Translations under genes and position numbers: made by a program | From: Desulfonatronovibrio magnus | Lineage (GTDB): Bacteria > Desulfobacterota > Desulfovibrionia > Desulfovibrionales > Desulfonatronovibrionaceae | Reading direction: 5' to 3' | DNA: 64,000 nucleotides | Assembly (NCBI RefSeq): GCF_000934755.1 | Contig: NZ_KN882176.1 | Coordinates: forward strand, 81,124 to 145,123 | Shown: positions 52,472 through 60,210 of the stretch, piece after piece | Layout of the letters: the number at the start of each line of letters is the position of its first letter | Numbering within the stretch: the first letter of the stretch is position 1 | The notes under the pieces: generated by a model | The model's database searches: none | Told to the model about the DNA's origin: nothing | Seen by the model: only the letters and a program-made list of their open reading frames with translations

Positions 52472-53443
52472 ATGAAGTATACGATGAATAGAAGAAAATT
52501 TATGCATACCACTGCGGGCGTTGCTGCCGGGCTTGGGGTCGCAGGACTGAGCTCCATTGTTGATGCATCCAGGATTATGGCAGCAGGAGGTACTCCTGAT
52601 CATGCCCCAAAAAGAAGGCTCGGTAAAACAGGACATGATGTCTCCCTCTTCAGTCTTGGTGGAGAATCGACAGTTCAAATGACGAGCAAAGCTGACCAGG
52701 CAGTGGAAATTATTGACAGAGCTCTTGATCTCGGCGTCAACTACATAGATACAGCACCTTCTTATGGAGCAGGTGGGAGTGAAACAAATATTGGCCTGGT
52801 CATGTCGCGACGCAGAAATCAGGTTTTCCTCGCCAGCAAAACCCATGATCGAACGTATGATGGAACCATGCGGCTTATTGAACAGAGTCTGGATCGGCTG
52901 CAGACTGACTATCTTGATCTTTATCAGGTACATAACATAAGGACCCATGATGATATCCAGCGTGCATTAAGCAGGAATGGAGCAGTTGAGGCCATGGAAA
53001 AGCTGAGGTCCCAGGGAGTGATAAGACATATAGGAATTACTGGCCACCGAAACTCTGAAGCACTTTTGTATGGCATTAACAATTATGATTTTGATACAAT
53101 ACTAATGGCCCTTAATGCCGGGGATATTTTTTATGATCCGTTTCAGGGTGATTTGTTAAACAGGGCCTTGGAAAAGAGAATGGGCATAATTGCCATGAAG
53201 ATCACTGCTGTAAACAATATTTTTCGAACAAACGGGGTGACAACTATGGATGAGGCTCTGGGATATGCCTTAAGTTTTCCAGTAAGTACAGCCATAGTGG
53301 GAATAACAAGTGTCGATCAGGTGGATGAAAATGTACGGGTGGCAAGGGAGTTCAGACCCATGACTCAAAGCAAACTTGCCAGTATTGAAGGAAAGGTTAA
53401 ACACTACAATGAGCAGGTCAACTTTTTCAAACGCAGTTGGTAG
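52472..53443 (+). CDS. Tat-exported aldo/keto reductase
   Basis: 323 residues. A twin-arginine signal (NRRKFMHTTAGVAAGLGVAG, Arg7-Arg8) predicts folded export to the periplasm. The AKR barrel follows, with the catalytic Asp-Tyr in NYIDTAPSYGAGGSE (about 90-104), Lys in VFLASKTHD (about 123) and His in LYQVHNIRTHDD (about 153). The NAD(P)H site at the C-terminus (VGITSVDQVDENVRVAREF) is present. How an exported AKR obtains its cofactor is an open point. Shares a bidirectional terminator with the RRM gene. Confidence 0.88.
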   Translation: MKYTMNRRKFMHTTAGVAAGLGVAGLSSIVDASRIMAAGGTPDHAPKRRLGKTGHDVSLFSLGGESTVQMTSKADQAVEIIDRALDLGVNYIDTAPSYGAGGSETNIGLVMSRRRNQVFLASKTHDRTYDGTMRLIEQSLDRLQTDYLDLYQVHNIRTHDDIQRALSRNGAVEAMEKLRSQGVIRHIGITGHRNSEALLYGINNYDFDTILMALNAGDIFYDPFQGDLLNRALEKRMGIIAMKITAVNNIFRTNGVTTMDEALGYALSFPVSTAIVGITSVDQVDENVRVAREFRPMTQSKLASIEGKVKHYNEQVNFFKRSW

Positions 53444-53514
53444 CAGTTCAGTAACTTGAAAGCTGGCTGAGCAGGCATGAGCATGAGTTAGAAAGGTTGT
53501 TCGCGGAATAAAAA

Positions 53515-53556
53515 TAAAAAAACCCACCCCGCATTGCGGAGTGGGTTTTTGTTTTG
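53515..53556. terminator. Bidirectional rho-independent terminator
   Basis: aacccaccccgc / cggagtgggtt stem with A-rich flank on the left and tttttgtttt on the right, so it works for the aldo/keto reductase (plus) and the RRM gene (minus). Confidence 0.88.
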
Positions 53557-53571
53557 TCAGTAAAGATATCT

Positions 53572-53826
53572 TTAGTATCTGGATTCTCTTCTGGGTTTGG
53601 CAATATTTACTTTAATACTGCGGCCATCGAGTTCCTGTCCATTAAGATTTTCGATAGCTGCATCAGCACCATCTTCCATTTCAACAAAGCCAAATCCACG
53701 AGAACGCCCGGTTTCCCGGTCCTGGATTATATTGGCTGAATTAACTTCGCCATGCTGAGAAAAAAGGTCTTTAAGCTGGGTTTCAGTTGTGCTCCATGGC
53801 AGATTGCCTACATACAGATTGGTCAT
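53572..53826 (-). CDS. RRM RNA-binding protein (Rbp-type)
   Basis: 84 residues, one RNA recognition motif: RNP2 LYVGNL (residues 4-9) and RNP1 RGFGFVEM (about 42-49). Single-RRM proteins like this are cold- or stress-linked RNA binders in cyanobacteria and sulfate reducers. The ATG at 53826 has CAGGAG upstream; the frame stays open another 35 codons but those lie in the AT-rich leader. The leader contains a long A/T tract region (see 53958-53998). Confidence 0.93.
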   Translation of the reverse strand: MTNLYVGNLPWSTTETQLKDLFSQHGEVNSANIIQDRETGRSRGFGFVEMEDGADAAIENLNGQELDGRSIKVNIAKPRRESRY

Positions 53827-54182
53827 AAAAAAAAACTCCTGAAAAATAAAATAAATAGATAGTTGCCGATCTTTGGCTGATGCACTCCAGCCTTGCACTT
53901 CAAATCGACAAAGTAAATGCCTTGTATACATCTTTTTTAAGAAAGGAAAGCATTATTTTGGCTAAAAATGATTTTTTTAAAAAAAAGTTTTTTTGCCAAT
54001 ATCGTGTACAATGTTTAACTTGAGGGTAAAAAAGTTATCAGCTAATTGTTAACAGGCGCGTATTGGAAATTTCAAACCAGCATGTTGTTTCATTTTCAAA
54101 GAAAGCCAGGAGCTTTTGCCTACGGAACACACGGAAGGTCGTATAAAATACAAGAAGATGTTAATAGTGAATTGTTAAAGAA
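53827..54182. other. Leader and promoter region of the RRM gene
   Basis: Reading on the minus strand, an interrupted inverted repeat ttggcaaaaaaac ... gtttttag-ccaa encloses alternating T and A tracts (53958-53998). A possible -10 TATACA lies near 53926. The remainder is repeat debris (ttatcagctaattgttaac). Confidence 0.4.
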
Positions 54183-54331
54183 CTTGAGAGTTAAAAGTTA
54201 TCAGTTAATAGTTATTAGTTGAAGAAAAAAACATTATGATTTCAAATGGTTAGGCTTAAAAAACGTCTGGATATCTAAAGCTTGTAAAATGGCAGTAAAT
54301 ACAAGGGGCTGCACAAGAACTTTTGACTGTC
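54183..54331 (-). repeat. Rep-E MITE-like element, copy 2 (inverted)
   Basis: Reverse-complement match to 15383-15529. Ends gagagttaaaagtt and aacttttgactgt. Identical blocks include the complement of tacaagctttagatatccag and aaccatttgaaatcataatg. Confidence 0.85.
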
Positions 54332-54435
54332 CAGTTAAAGAACAAAAGACTGAATTCACTGCCTTACCCTGATAACAGATAACAAATAACAGACAAAAAA
54401 CAAATGGCTCATTTTTTGGGATAGGCTTTTCCTGC

Positions 54436-56307
54436 ATGAGCCGTTACCATACCCCATGCAAAGCGCTAAACAGATACTACTGGAACACTGACTTGAAAAT
54501 AGGAATACAGAAAAAATATACAGGCAGCTTCATGTTTTTGACTTTGGGGTTACTGGTGTTGGCTGCAGGGCTGATTTTCCTGACCTGGCAGAGTCTCAGG
54601 CAGCAGCAGGAACATGTGCGTGATCAGATGGAGGTTACTGGCAGAGCCATAATCAGAAGCGTGGAAGCAAATCTTCATAGAGGTGTTTTTCGGAGCATGG
54701 CGCACAGAAGGTGGGATACGGAAGCTGATCCATCCCAATTGACCAGGGAGGTTCTTGAAGAACTGGTAGAAGAAGGAGACGTAGTTTTCTTAGACATTTC
54801 AGGTCCTGCGGGTCGCATGTTCATTGCCCGGGATGAAGCATCTCCTGATGAGTTTGCCTTGAGTGATGAAATGACTGCTGCTGCATCCACCGGTCTATGG
54901 AGCTCTCAGGATGTTTTTATGGGGCGGGATGTTTTTATCATGGGCATACCCGGTACAAGGCCGGAAATATTGCACAGAGGCCGCCATATGATGAGCAGTA
55001 GCGATGATTCAGGGGCAGGCACTGTAATCTTTATTGCTTTGGATATGGCCAGGCATAATGAAGTTTATGCAGGATTCAAGCGCGGTCTTATTATTCAAAG
55101 CGTTGTTACGCTTTTTGCTGTATTTTTGATCTGGGTGCTGCTCATTGCCTATTTGAAGAAAAGAGGGCAGCGCCAGCAATATGATGAGCTAAAGACCTTT
55201 CATTCCAGACTGTTGGATAATATGCCTGACGGTCTGCTCAGTGTTTCAGGTGATGGCATAGTACAGGCAGCCAATCCTGCTGCAAGAGATTTACTTTGTG
55301 TTCAGGGCGAACTGGTGGGCAGTCACATTGATATGGATCTGCTTCCTGAGAAAAGCCAGACATTGAGCCCTGGCTGGAGCCAGGTGGATCTCAAAGGCAA
55401 GGCTCTGGAGATCTTGTCTGTTCCCATCAGTGATGATGATAATTCCTTAATGCTTGTGAGAGACAGGACCAGAATCAGAGAGCTTGAAAAGGATCTTGAG
55501 CATGCCCGGGACCTGGCTACTCTTGGCAGGTTTGCAGCCGGTCTGGCCCATGAAATCAGAAACCCCTTAAGTTCCCTGCGCGGCTTTGCCCAGTATTTTC
55601 AACAAAAATTTGCACAGAACGAACCAGCTCAGTCATACGCCCGGACCATGGTCAGGGAATCGGATAGACTTAACAGAGTGGTTACTGACCTGCTTTATCT
55701 TGCCCGGCCAAGGTCTTTAGAATTACGTGATATTAGTCTGGAAGAAATGATGCTTGAGATTGAAAGGCTTTTACAGCTGGATCTGAAAGAACATGGGTGT
55801 GAGCTCCACCTGCAACTGGATCAGGATAAGGTCCTGGCAGATGGGGATCTCTTGAAACAGGCTCTGATCAACCTTGTGCTGAACAGTCTGGATGCTATTG
55901 ACGGTAAATCCGGGCAGATAACTATCAGTTCCGAGTTAACACAAAACCATGAGTTCAGTAATAAAGAAAATTTGCAATGGGGGCAGACAGAATTTGACCA
56001 GGACGCACTGCTGCATAAGTCTGAAGATACAAAACAGGATAGTCCTTTAAATGTCGTTTCTCAAAGCGCAATGAAAGGCTTACAGGGCAGGGCAGGGGGT
56101 GTGGTGAAAATTACGGTTCAGGATAATGGATGTGGAATGGATGAAAATACTAAGGCCAGAGCCTTAGAGCCCTTTTTTTCCAGCAAGGGTAAAGGAACAG
56201 GTTTGGGCTTGGCCATTGTGCATAGAATTGTCAGAGATCATAAAGGAAGCATAACAATTGATTCAGAACCGGGGAAGGGTACACGGGTTAGTTTGTTTTT
56301 GGGTTGA
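54436..56307 (+). CDS. PAS-containing sensor histidine kinase (ZraS/NtrB-like)
   Basis: 623 residues. TM1 about 33-52, periplasmic sensor domain to about 215, TM2 about 217-240, PAS about 255-345, then HisKA with phospho-acceptor His372 (LAHEIRNPLSSLRGFAQYF) and HATPase_c with N-box NLVLNSLDAI (about 478), DNGCGMD (about 566) and GKGTGLGLAIVH (about 590). The H-box type pairs with sigma-54 activators such as ZraR. A cognate response regulator would be expected next, but a Rep-A copy and an unrelated TA-like pair follow. Confidence 0.92.
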   Translation: MSRYHTPCKALNRYYWNTDLKIGIQKKYTGSFMFLTLGLLVLAAGLIFLTWQSLRQQQEHVRDQMEVTGRAIIRSVEANLHRGVFRSMAHRRWDTEADPSQLTREVLEELVEEGDVVFLDISGPAGRMFIARDEASPDEFALSDEMTAAASTGLWSSQDVFMGRDVFIMGIPGTRPEILHRGRHMMSSSDDSGAGTVIFIALDMARHNEVYAGFKRGLIIQSVVTLFAVFLIWVLLIAYLKKRGQRQQYDELKTFHSRLLDNMPDGLLSVSGDGIVQAANPAARDLLCVQGELVGSHIDMDLLPEKSQTLSPGWSQVDLKGKALEILSVPISDDDNSLMLVRDRTRIRELEKDLEHARDLATLGRFAAGLAHEIRNPLSSLRGFAQYFQQKFAQNEPAQSYARTMVRESDRLNRVVTDLLYLARPRSLELRDISLEEMMLEIERLLQLDLKEHGCELHLQLDQDKVLADGDLLKQALINLVLNSLDAIDGKSGQITISSELTQNHEFSNKENLQWGQTEFDQDALLHKSEDTKQDSPLNVVSQSAMKGLQGRAGGVVKITVQDNGCGMDENTKARALEPFFSSKGKGTGLGLAIVHRIVRDHKGSITIDSEPGKGTRVSLFLG

Positions 56308-56309
56308 TC

Positions 56310-56349
56310 ACAATTTCGGTCCCGGTCCGCTCGGGTGAGGAGTTTACAA
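56310..56349 (-). repeat. Rep-A element, copy 10
   Basis: caatttcggtcccgg, tccgctcgggtgaggag, tttacaaa. It starts three bases after the kinase stop, and its GTGAGGAG end supplies the start region of the DUF4258 ORF. Confidence 0.8.
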
Positions 56350-56568
56350 ATCCAGATCACTTATCATGCTCGGAAGCGTATGGCTGAACGCAGGAACAGC
56401 GAGGAATTACTTAAAGACATTATTGAAACAGGACAGACCCGTTATAAAGATGAGACACGCCTGTGGATTTTCAAGCACATTGAAGGGCGTGATGACAACC
56501 TTATTTGTGCAGCTGTAGTTCTTGAAAAGAAACTTGTGATCAAAACAATTATGCACCATTTTCAGTGA
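56335..56568 (+). CDS. DUF4258 protein (toxin-like)
   Basis: 77 residues: ITYHARKRMAERRNSEELL (about 8-26) is the DUF4258 signature, followed by strands ending in LVIKTIMHHF. DUF4258 is related to RelE/BrnT-type small RNases and often neighbours small antitoxin-like genes. The only start that keeps the conserved N-terminus is the GTG at 56335, inside the Rep-A copy; an internal ATG (residue 15) would remove the signature. The repeat may have replaced the original start. Ten bases before the DUF2283 gene. Confidence 0.72.
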   Translation: MRSLQIQITYHARKRMAERRNSEELLKDIIETGQTRYKDETRLWIFKHIEGRDDNLICAAVVLEKKLVIKTIMHHFQ

Positions 56569-56578
56569 AAGTAAACCG

Positions 56579-56821
56579 ATGAAGGTAATTTATGAAGAAC
56601 GCGATGACATTCTGGTTATTCGGCTATCAAACAAGACTATTGTAAAAGAATCTTCTCAGGACTGGGATACCCATATCAGTTACGCAGAAGACTGCTCTAT
56701 TGTTGAAGTGGTAGTCCTTGATGCTTCCAAAAAAGGTGCATGGCCTTTCGAACTTAATAACGCTGCAAAGCAGTCCACTTGTCAACTCTATTTCCAAGGC
56801 CATATGATATCCTTAAAATAA
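56579..56821 (+). CDS. DUF2283 protein (antitoxin-like partner), altered C-terminus
   Basis: 80 residues. MKVIYEERDDILVIRLSNKT through IVEVVVLDASKKG is the DUF2283 core; such proteins commonly follow DUF4258. After about residue 53 the sequence (AWPFELNNAAKQSTCQLYFQ) leaves the family pattern, and the end runs into the Fe-S protein fragment, so the tail has probably been changed by a rearrangement. Confidence 0.7.
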   Translation: MKVIYEERDDILVIRLSNKTIVKESSQDWDTHISYAEDCSIVEVVVLDASKKGAWPFELNNAAKQSTCQLYFQGHMISLK

Positions 56822-57009
56822 GCGAGGACGCCGGTCTGGTCCATATGGTGAGCAATACGGCAGCCGGTCATAATTTTATCTGCAACTGCTGCAGTTGCTG
56901 CTGCGGGGTTTTAAGAGGGGTGAACCAGTTCGGCGGCGGAGCCAAAGCCGTGAATTCAAATTATTATATAGTGTTTATACTCATCAACTGTGATTTCACA
57001 GTCGTTTAG
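56800..57009 (+). pseudogene. Fragment of a 4Fe-4S protein
   Basis: The frame reads ISEDAGLVHMVSNTAAGHNF then ICNCCSCCCGVLRGVNQFGG, the cysteine cluster of a larger iron-sulfur protein, then stops after about 35 further codons of unrelated sequence. Neither the N-terminal domain nor the following ferredoxin-like CxxCxxC repeat is present. It abuts the DUF2283 gene, so both ends look like rearrangement junctions. Confidence 0.65.
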
Positions 57010-57462
57010 AATTTTGCCAGAGCGAGGGGGCGGGCCACAGCAAGTGCCTGGTATCAAATACTTAATTGTCAATTTTGCCCTTTGAAAGAGTCCTGTATCG
57101 CTTTTTTTGGAGCCAAAAAGAGTTTTTTTTCAGCCCCAGTGTACTGAAAGAAGGTACTCGGGGCAGGTGCGAAATAACACCCCAGTGAACCCCCCTGCGG
57201 GTGCTAATGGCTGAGCAATTTCACACGGCAGGGAAACTGGCAGATAAGGCTTCCGCCGCAGGGCGGGGCTGGATTAGTGGGGATTGGCGGACAGAGAAGA
57301 AGAGTTAGGTCCGCTAATTTGCGCTAATCTGCGCGAATAAGAATGAAGAGGGATTAAATATCTGCTTTGCTGATCGCAAAGACAGATAACTTCACCGCAA
57401 GGCGGGGTTGAATTTACATTGTGCTGTGTCGTTGGCGGACCTCTTATAATGGGATCTTGATT
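57010..57462. other. Repeat-rich non-coding region before rloA
   Basis: Contains a short Mini-P-like hairpin (57135-57167), a full Mini-P element (57181-57232), the downstream block aaactggcagataaggctt shared with 59911-59930, and small palindromes such as gcgctaatctgcgc (57330). No gene seen. Confidence 0.6.
57181..57232 (+). mobile_element. Mini-P element (52 bp)
   Basis: CCCAG start; outer stem GTGAA/TTCAC; hairpin CCC-TGC-GGG; second hairpin TGCT ... AGCA; end CGGCAGG. Its flank on the 3' side (gaaactggcagataaggctt) is the same as that of the element at 59860-59910, so the pair may have been duplicated together. Confidence 0.75.
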
Positions 57463-57492
57463 TTGCTTGCATAAGATCTATTCTCATATTAT
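57463..57492 (+). promoter_or_regulatory. Predicted promoter of rloA-rloB
   Basis: TTGCTT (57463-57468), 18 bases, TATTAT (57487-57492). It would start transcription near 57500, about 47 bases before the rloA start. Confidence 0.5.
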
Positions 57493-57546
57493 TTAAAAGG
57501 CATATTTTCTTTTTTTTCTCTAAAAATGCATTTAAAAGGCAAAAAT

Positions 57547-58899
57547 ATGCTTATTGAATTTACTGTGGAAAATTTTCTTTCCTTCAAAGATTCCAGCACA
57601 CTGAATATGGTTGCTGGAGCACTCAGGGAGCACCCCGCTCACACCTTCAGTTACCGGCCAACACGGGCATCCAGGTACAGGCCTGTCAGCCTGCTCAAGT
57701 CAGCCGCAATTTATGGAGCCAACGCCGGCGGAAAATCCAACCTGATTAAAGCCATTGACCATATGCGGCGCATGGTCATGCACTCATCCAAGGAAAGTCA
57801 GGCAGGCGAACCTTTTCCTCACTTCCCTTTTCTTTTGAATCCCAGGACCTCAGCAGAACCTAGTACAGTGGAGGTCGTGTTTGTCCAGGACAATATCAGG
57901 TACAGATACGGATTTTCAGCTGACAGTGAGGGGGTTGACCTTGAATGGCTGTTTTCCGCACCCAGGGGGCGCGAAGCCAAACTGTTCATCCGCAGGAAGG
58001 ACAAATTTGAATTTGGCAAAGGGATGACCAGGGTTTCCGGTCTGGAAGAGAAAACACGTGAGAACGCCTTGTTTATTTCAGTGGCTGCTCAGTTCAATCA
58101 GCCCGAGGCCAGAAAAATACTGCAGTGGTTTTCCAGCCTGCAAGTGGTTACTGATGATACCCAAAATATCTTTCGCCGTTCAATGGCCATCCTGGATCAT
58201 GCCTTGGAACGAAAAAGGCTTGTGGAATTCATCAGGCTGGCTGATCACTCAATTTCTGAATTAGAGATTGATGAGGCCGACTATCCGCTTTCAGACCTGT
58301 CCGAGGGAATCAGTGAAGCTGTTTCAAAGGATTTGGAGAAAATCGGCAAAAAGGGGGATATGATCAGACTTAAAAAACCAGTTTCTCATCATTACAGTTA
58401 TAGCGATGAAGGGGCGAGAGTTGGCCTGGAAAAATTTGAGCTGGCTATGGAGTCCAAAGGAACCAAAAGAATTTTTGATCTTGCCGGGTTGATCTTTTTC
58501 GCCGTTGATAATGGAAGTGCCCTGATCATAGATGAACTGGAATGCAGTCTCCATCCCAGATTGACAAGATTGATCATCAAGTTGTTTCATTCAGAACAGA
58601 CCAACCCCAGAAATGCCCAGTTGATTTTCGCCACCCATGACCAGACTCTTTTCAGTCGCAAATTTTTTCGCAGAGATCAGCTCTGGATGGTCAGTAAAAA
58701 CGAGTTGGAAAGCTCTGAGCTTTATTCTTTGTCTGATTTCCGGGTCAGGCCGGATTCTTCCTATGACAAGGATTATATGCTGGGTAAGTATGGGGCTGTA
58801 CCGGTGCTGAACGAGCCTGTGACCGCTTTCGGCGCAAGGGATAAGGATACTGAAAAAGGCAAGGCTCAGGAAAAGGACCGGGTAAATGGCCAAGGGTGA
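57547..58899 (+). CDS. rloA: RloA/AbiLi-type AAA ATPase (SMC/OLD-like)
   Basis: 450 residues. It starts MLIEFTVENFLSFKD, the standard opening of this group. Walker A GANAGGKS at 57-64, ABC-type signature-like ISELEIDEA region near 235, Walker B ALIIDELECSLHP near 321 with the Glu, and His switch IFATHDQTLF near 362. With rloB it makes an abortive-infection-type defence pair (AbiL), in which the ATPase is thought to sense infection and the TOPRIM protein to act. I use the second ATG (57547); the first at 57526 adds seven residues. Overlaps rloB by 14 bases. Confidence 0.85.
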   Translation: MLIEFTVENFLSFKDSSTLNMVAGALREHPAHTFSYRPTRASRYRPVSLLKSAAIYGANAGGKSNLIKAIDHMRRMVMHSSKESQAGEPFPHFPFLLNPRTSAEPSTVEVVFVQDNIRYRYGFSADSEGVDLEWLFSAPRGREAKLFIRRKDKFEFGKGMTRVSGLEEKTRENALFISVAAQFNQPEARKILQWFSSLQVVTDDTQNIFRRSMAILDHALERKRLVEFIRLADHSISELEIDEADYPLSDLSEGISEAVSKDLEKIGKKGDMIRLKKPVSHHYSYSDEGARVGLEKFELAMESKGTKRIFDLAGLIFFAVDNGSALIIDELECSLHPRLTRLIIKLFHSEQTNPRNAQLIFATHDQTLFSRKFFRRDQLWMVSKNELESSELYSLSDFRVRPDSSYDKDYMLGKYGAVPVLNEPVTAFGARDKDTEKGKAQEKDRVNGQG

Positions 58900-59521
58900 C
58901 AAATTAAGAAAAGAAGCCTGGCTGAAAAAGAGGAACTCTTTAAAGAGAAAAACAGCTTTCAGAGGCAAGCCTTTCAGAAGAATCCTTATAGTTTGTGAGG
59001 GAGAGAAGACAGAGCCCAATTATTTTCAACGATTCAGGGTGACCTCAGCTGTCATTGAAATTGTGGGCAAAGGATACAACACCCTGTCTCTGGTCAAGGA
59101 GGCTGTCAGATTGAAAGAGCTGGCTCGGGCAAATGATGAGCCCTATGATCAGGTCTGGTGTGTTTTTGACAGGGATTCTTTTCCAAACCACAATGTGGAC
59201 AATGCCTGGCATTTAGCCCGGAAAATGAAGCTCAAGACCGCATTGTCCAATGAAGCTTTTGAACTTTGGTTTCTTTTGCATTTCGACTATATCAACTCAG
59301 CCCATACCAGACAGGAATACCAGGATATGTTGTCTGACAGGCTCGGACACAAATATGAAAAAAATGATGCAAGGATATACGAAAAGTTACTTCAAAGGCA
59401 AAAACAGGCCATAGAAAATGCTGGGAAGCTTATGAGCCAGTATACTCATAGGCAGCCTTCCCAGGACAACCCCTGCACAGAGGTCCATGAACTGGTGATG
59501 GAACTAAACAGGCAGAAATGA
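58886..59521 (+). CDS. rloB: RloB/AbiLii-type TOPRIM-like effector
   Basis: 211 residues. After a basic N-terminus (RKEAWLKKRNSLKRK) the RloB/TOPRIM motif RILIVCEGEKTEPNYF (32-47) gives the catalytic Glu38, and WCVFDRDSF (91-99) gives Asp95 and Asp97. Later SNEAFELWFLLHFD (about 121) is typical of RloB. It is expected to be the nuclease-like effector, possibly acting on tRNA or DNA; its target is not known for this branch. The start lies within the end of rloA, so the two are coupled. Confidence 0.88.
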   Translation: MAKGDKLRKEAWLKKRNSLKRKTAFRGKPFRRILIVCEGEKTEPNYFQRFRVTSAVIEIVGKGYNTLSLVKEAVRLKELARANDEPYDQVWCVFDRDSFPNHNVDNAWHLARKMKLKTALSNEAFELWFLLHFDYINSAHTRQEYQDMLSDRLGHKYEKNDARIYEKLLQRQKQAIENAGKLMSQYTHRQPSQDNPCTEVHELVMELNRQK

Positions 59522-59659
59522 ACCGGATGGTCGATCATCACACAAATGAACCGCAAACCCCTTCACCTACTTTTTTAAAGGACGTGCTGCGCTGCCCACC
59601 TGAGCAAAGCACGAGAAAGAAAGAAAAGAATATTGCCCACGAAACACTCAAAAAAACAC

Positions 59660-59751
59660 CCCAGTGAAACCCAGTGAAATTCGCTACGCTGAGACTTCGT
59701 CTATTTCACAAGGCGGGCACCCCACAGGGGACCCCGGTTTCACGGGGCAGG
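59660..59751 (+). mobile_element. Nested Mini-P elements (one inside another)
   Basis: Outer element: CCCAGTGAAA at 59660-59669, resuming at 59718 with CACCCCACAGGGG and ending GGTTTCACGGGGCAGG at 59751; outer stem GTGAAAC/GTTTCAC. Inner element 59670-59717: CCCAGTGAAAT start, stem GTGAAAT/ATTTCAC, hairpin AGAC-TTC-GTCT, end AAGGCGGG. Removing the inner one restores a complete outer element. Confidence 0.75.
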
Positions 59752-59859
59752 CGAAAGAAGAAATAAGAAAGAAAAAGAAGAAGAGATTTGTCCACGAAAC
59801 ACTCGAAATATCACGAAAAGAAGAAAGAAGAAAAGGATACATTATCTGCCATGTAAAAC

Positions 59860-59910
59860 CCCAGTGAAATCCCTGCGGGTGCTCATGGCTGAGCAATTTC
59901 ACAGGGCAGG
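59860..59910 (+). mobile_element. Mini-P element (51 bp, most regular copy)
   Basis: CCCAG; perfect outer stem GTGAAAT/ATTTCAC; hairpins CCC-TGC-GGG and TGCTCA-TGGC-TGAGCA; end AGGGCAGG. It lies in the non-coding stretch 59522-60114, which otherwise holds AG-rich low-complexity DNA (59755-59835) and no gene. Confidence 0.8.
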
Positions 59911-60114
59911 GAAACTGGCAGATAAGGCTTCGCCGCAAAGCGGGGGAAGAATTTATTTTGCATGTTCAGCGTGTTTAGTGTTCAGAGTTCTCGTACCAGC
60001 AGGGTGGCCCCCACAATATCCGTATCAACTATGCCGCTTTTCCTGAAGGCATAGAGCTTTGAAGTGGTCCTCTGGGGCAGGCACTTTTTCCACATCTAAG
60101 CCTGTAGCGAATGA

Positions 60115-60210
60115 AAGAACAAGAGGTTGATAAATTGCTTTCGCTGGACCAAGGCTGGTGCTGAGGATATTGAAATTGTTAACTACCACTATGAGGTGAC
60201 TCATGCGTAA
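60115..60210 (+). pseudogene. HigB toxin remnant (C-terminal end)
   Basis: About 30 codons remain in frame: INCFRWTKAGAEDIEIVNYH followed by YEVTHA and TAA. This is the typical HigB/RelE-family ending (CFRW..G..DVEIVDYH). Upstream the frame is closed by a stop at 60112, and no HigB N-terminus is seen, so the toxin is non-functional. Confidence 0.72.
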
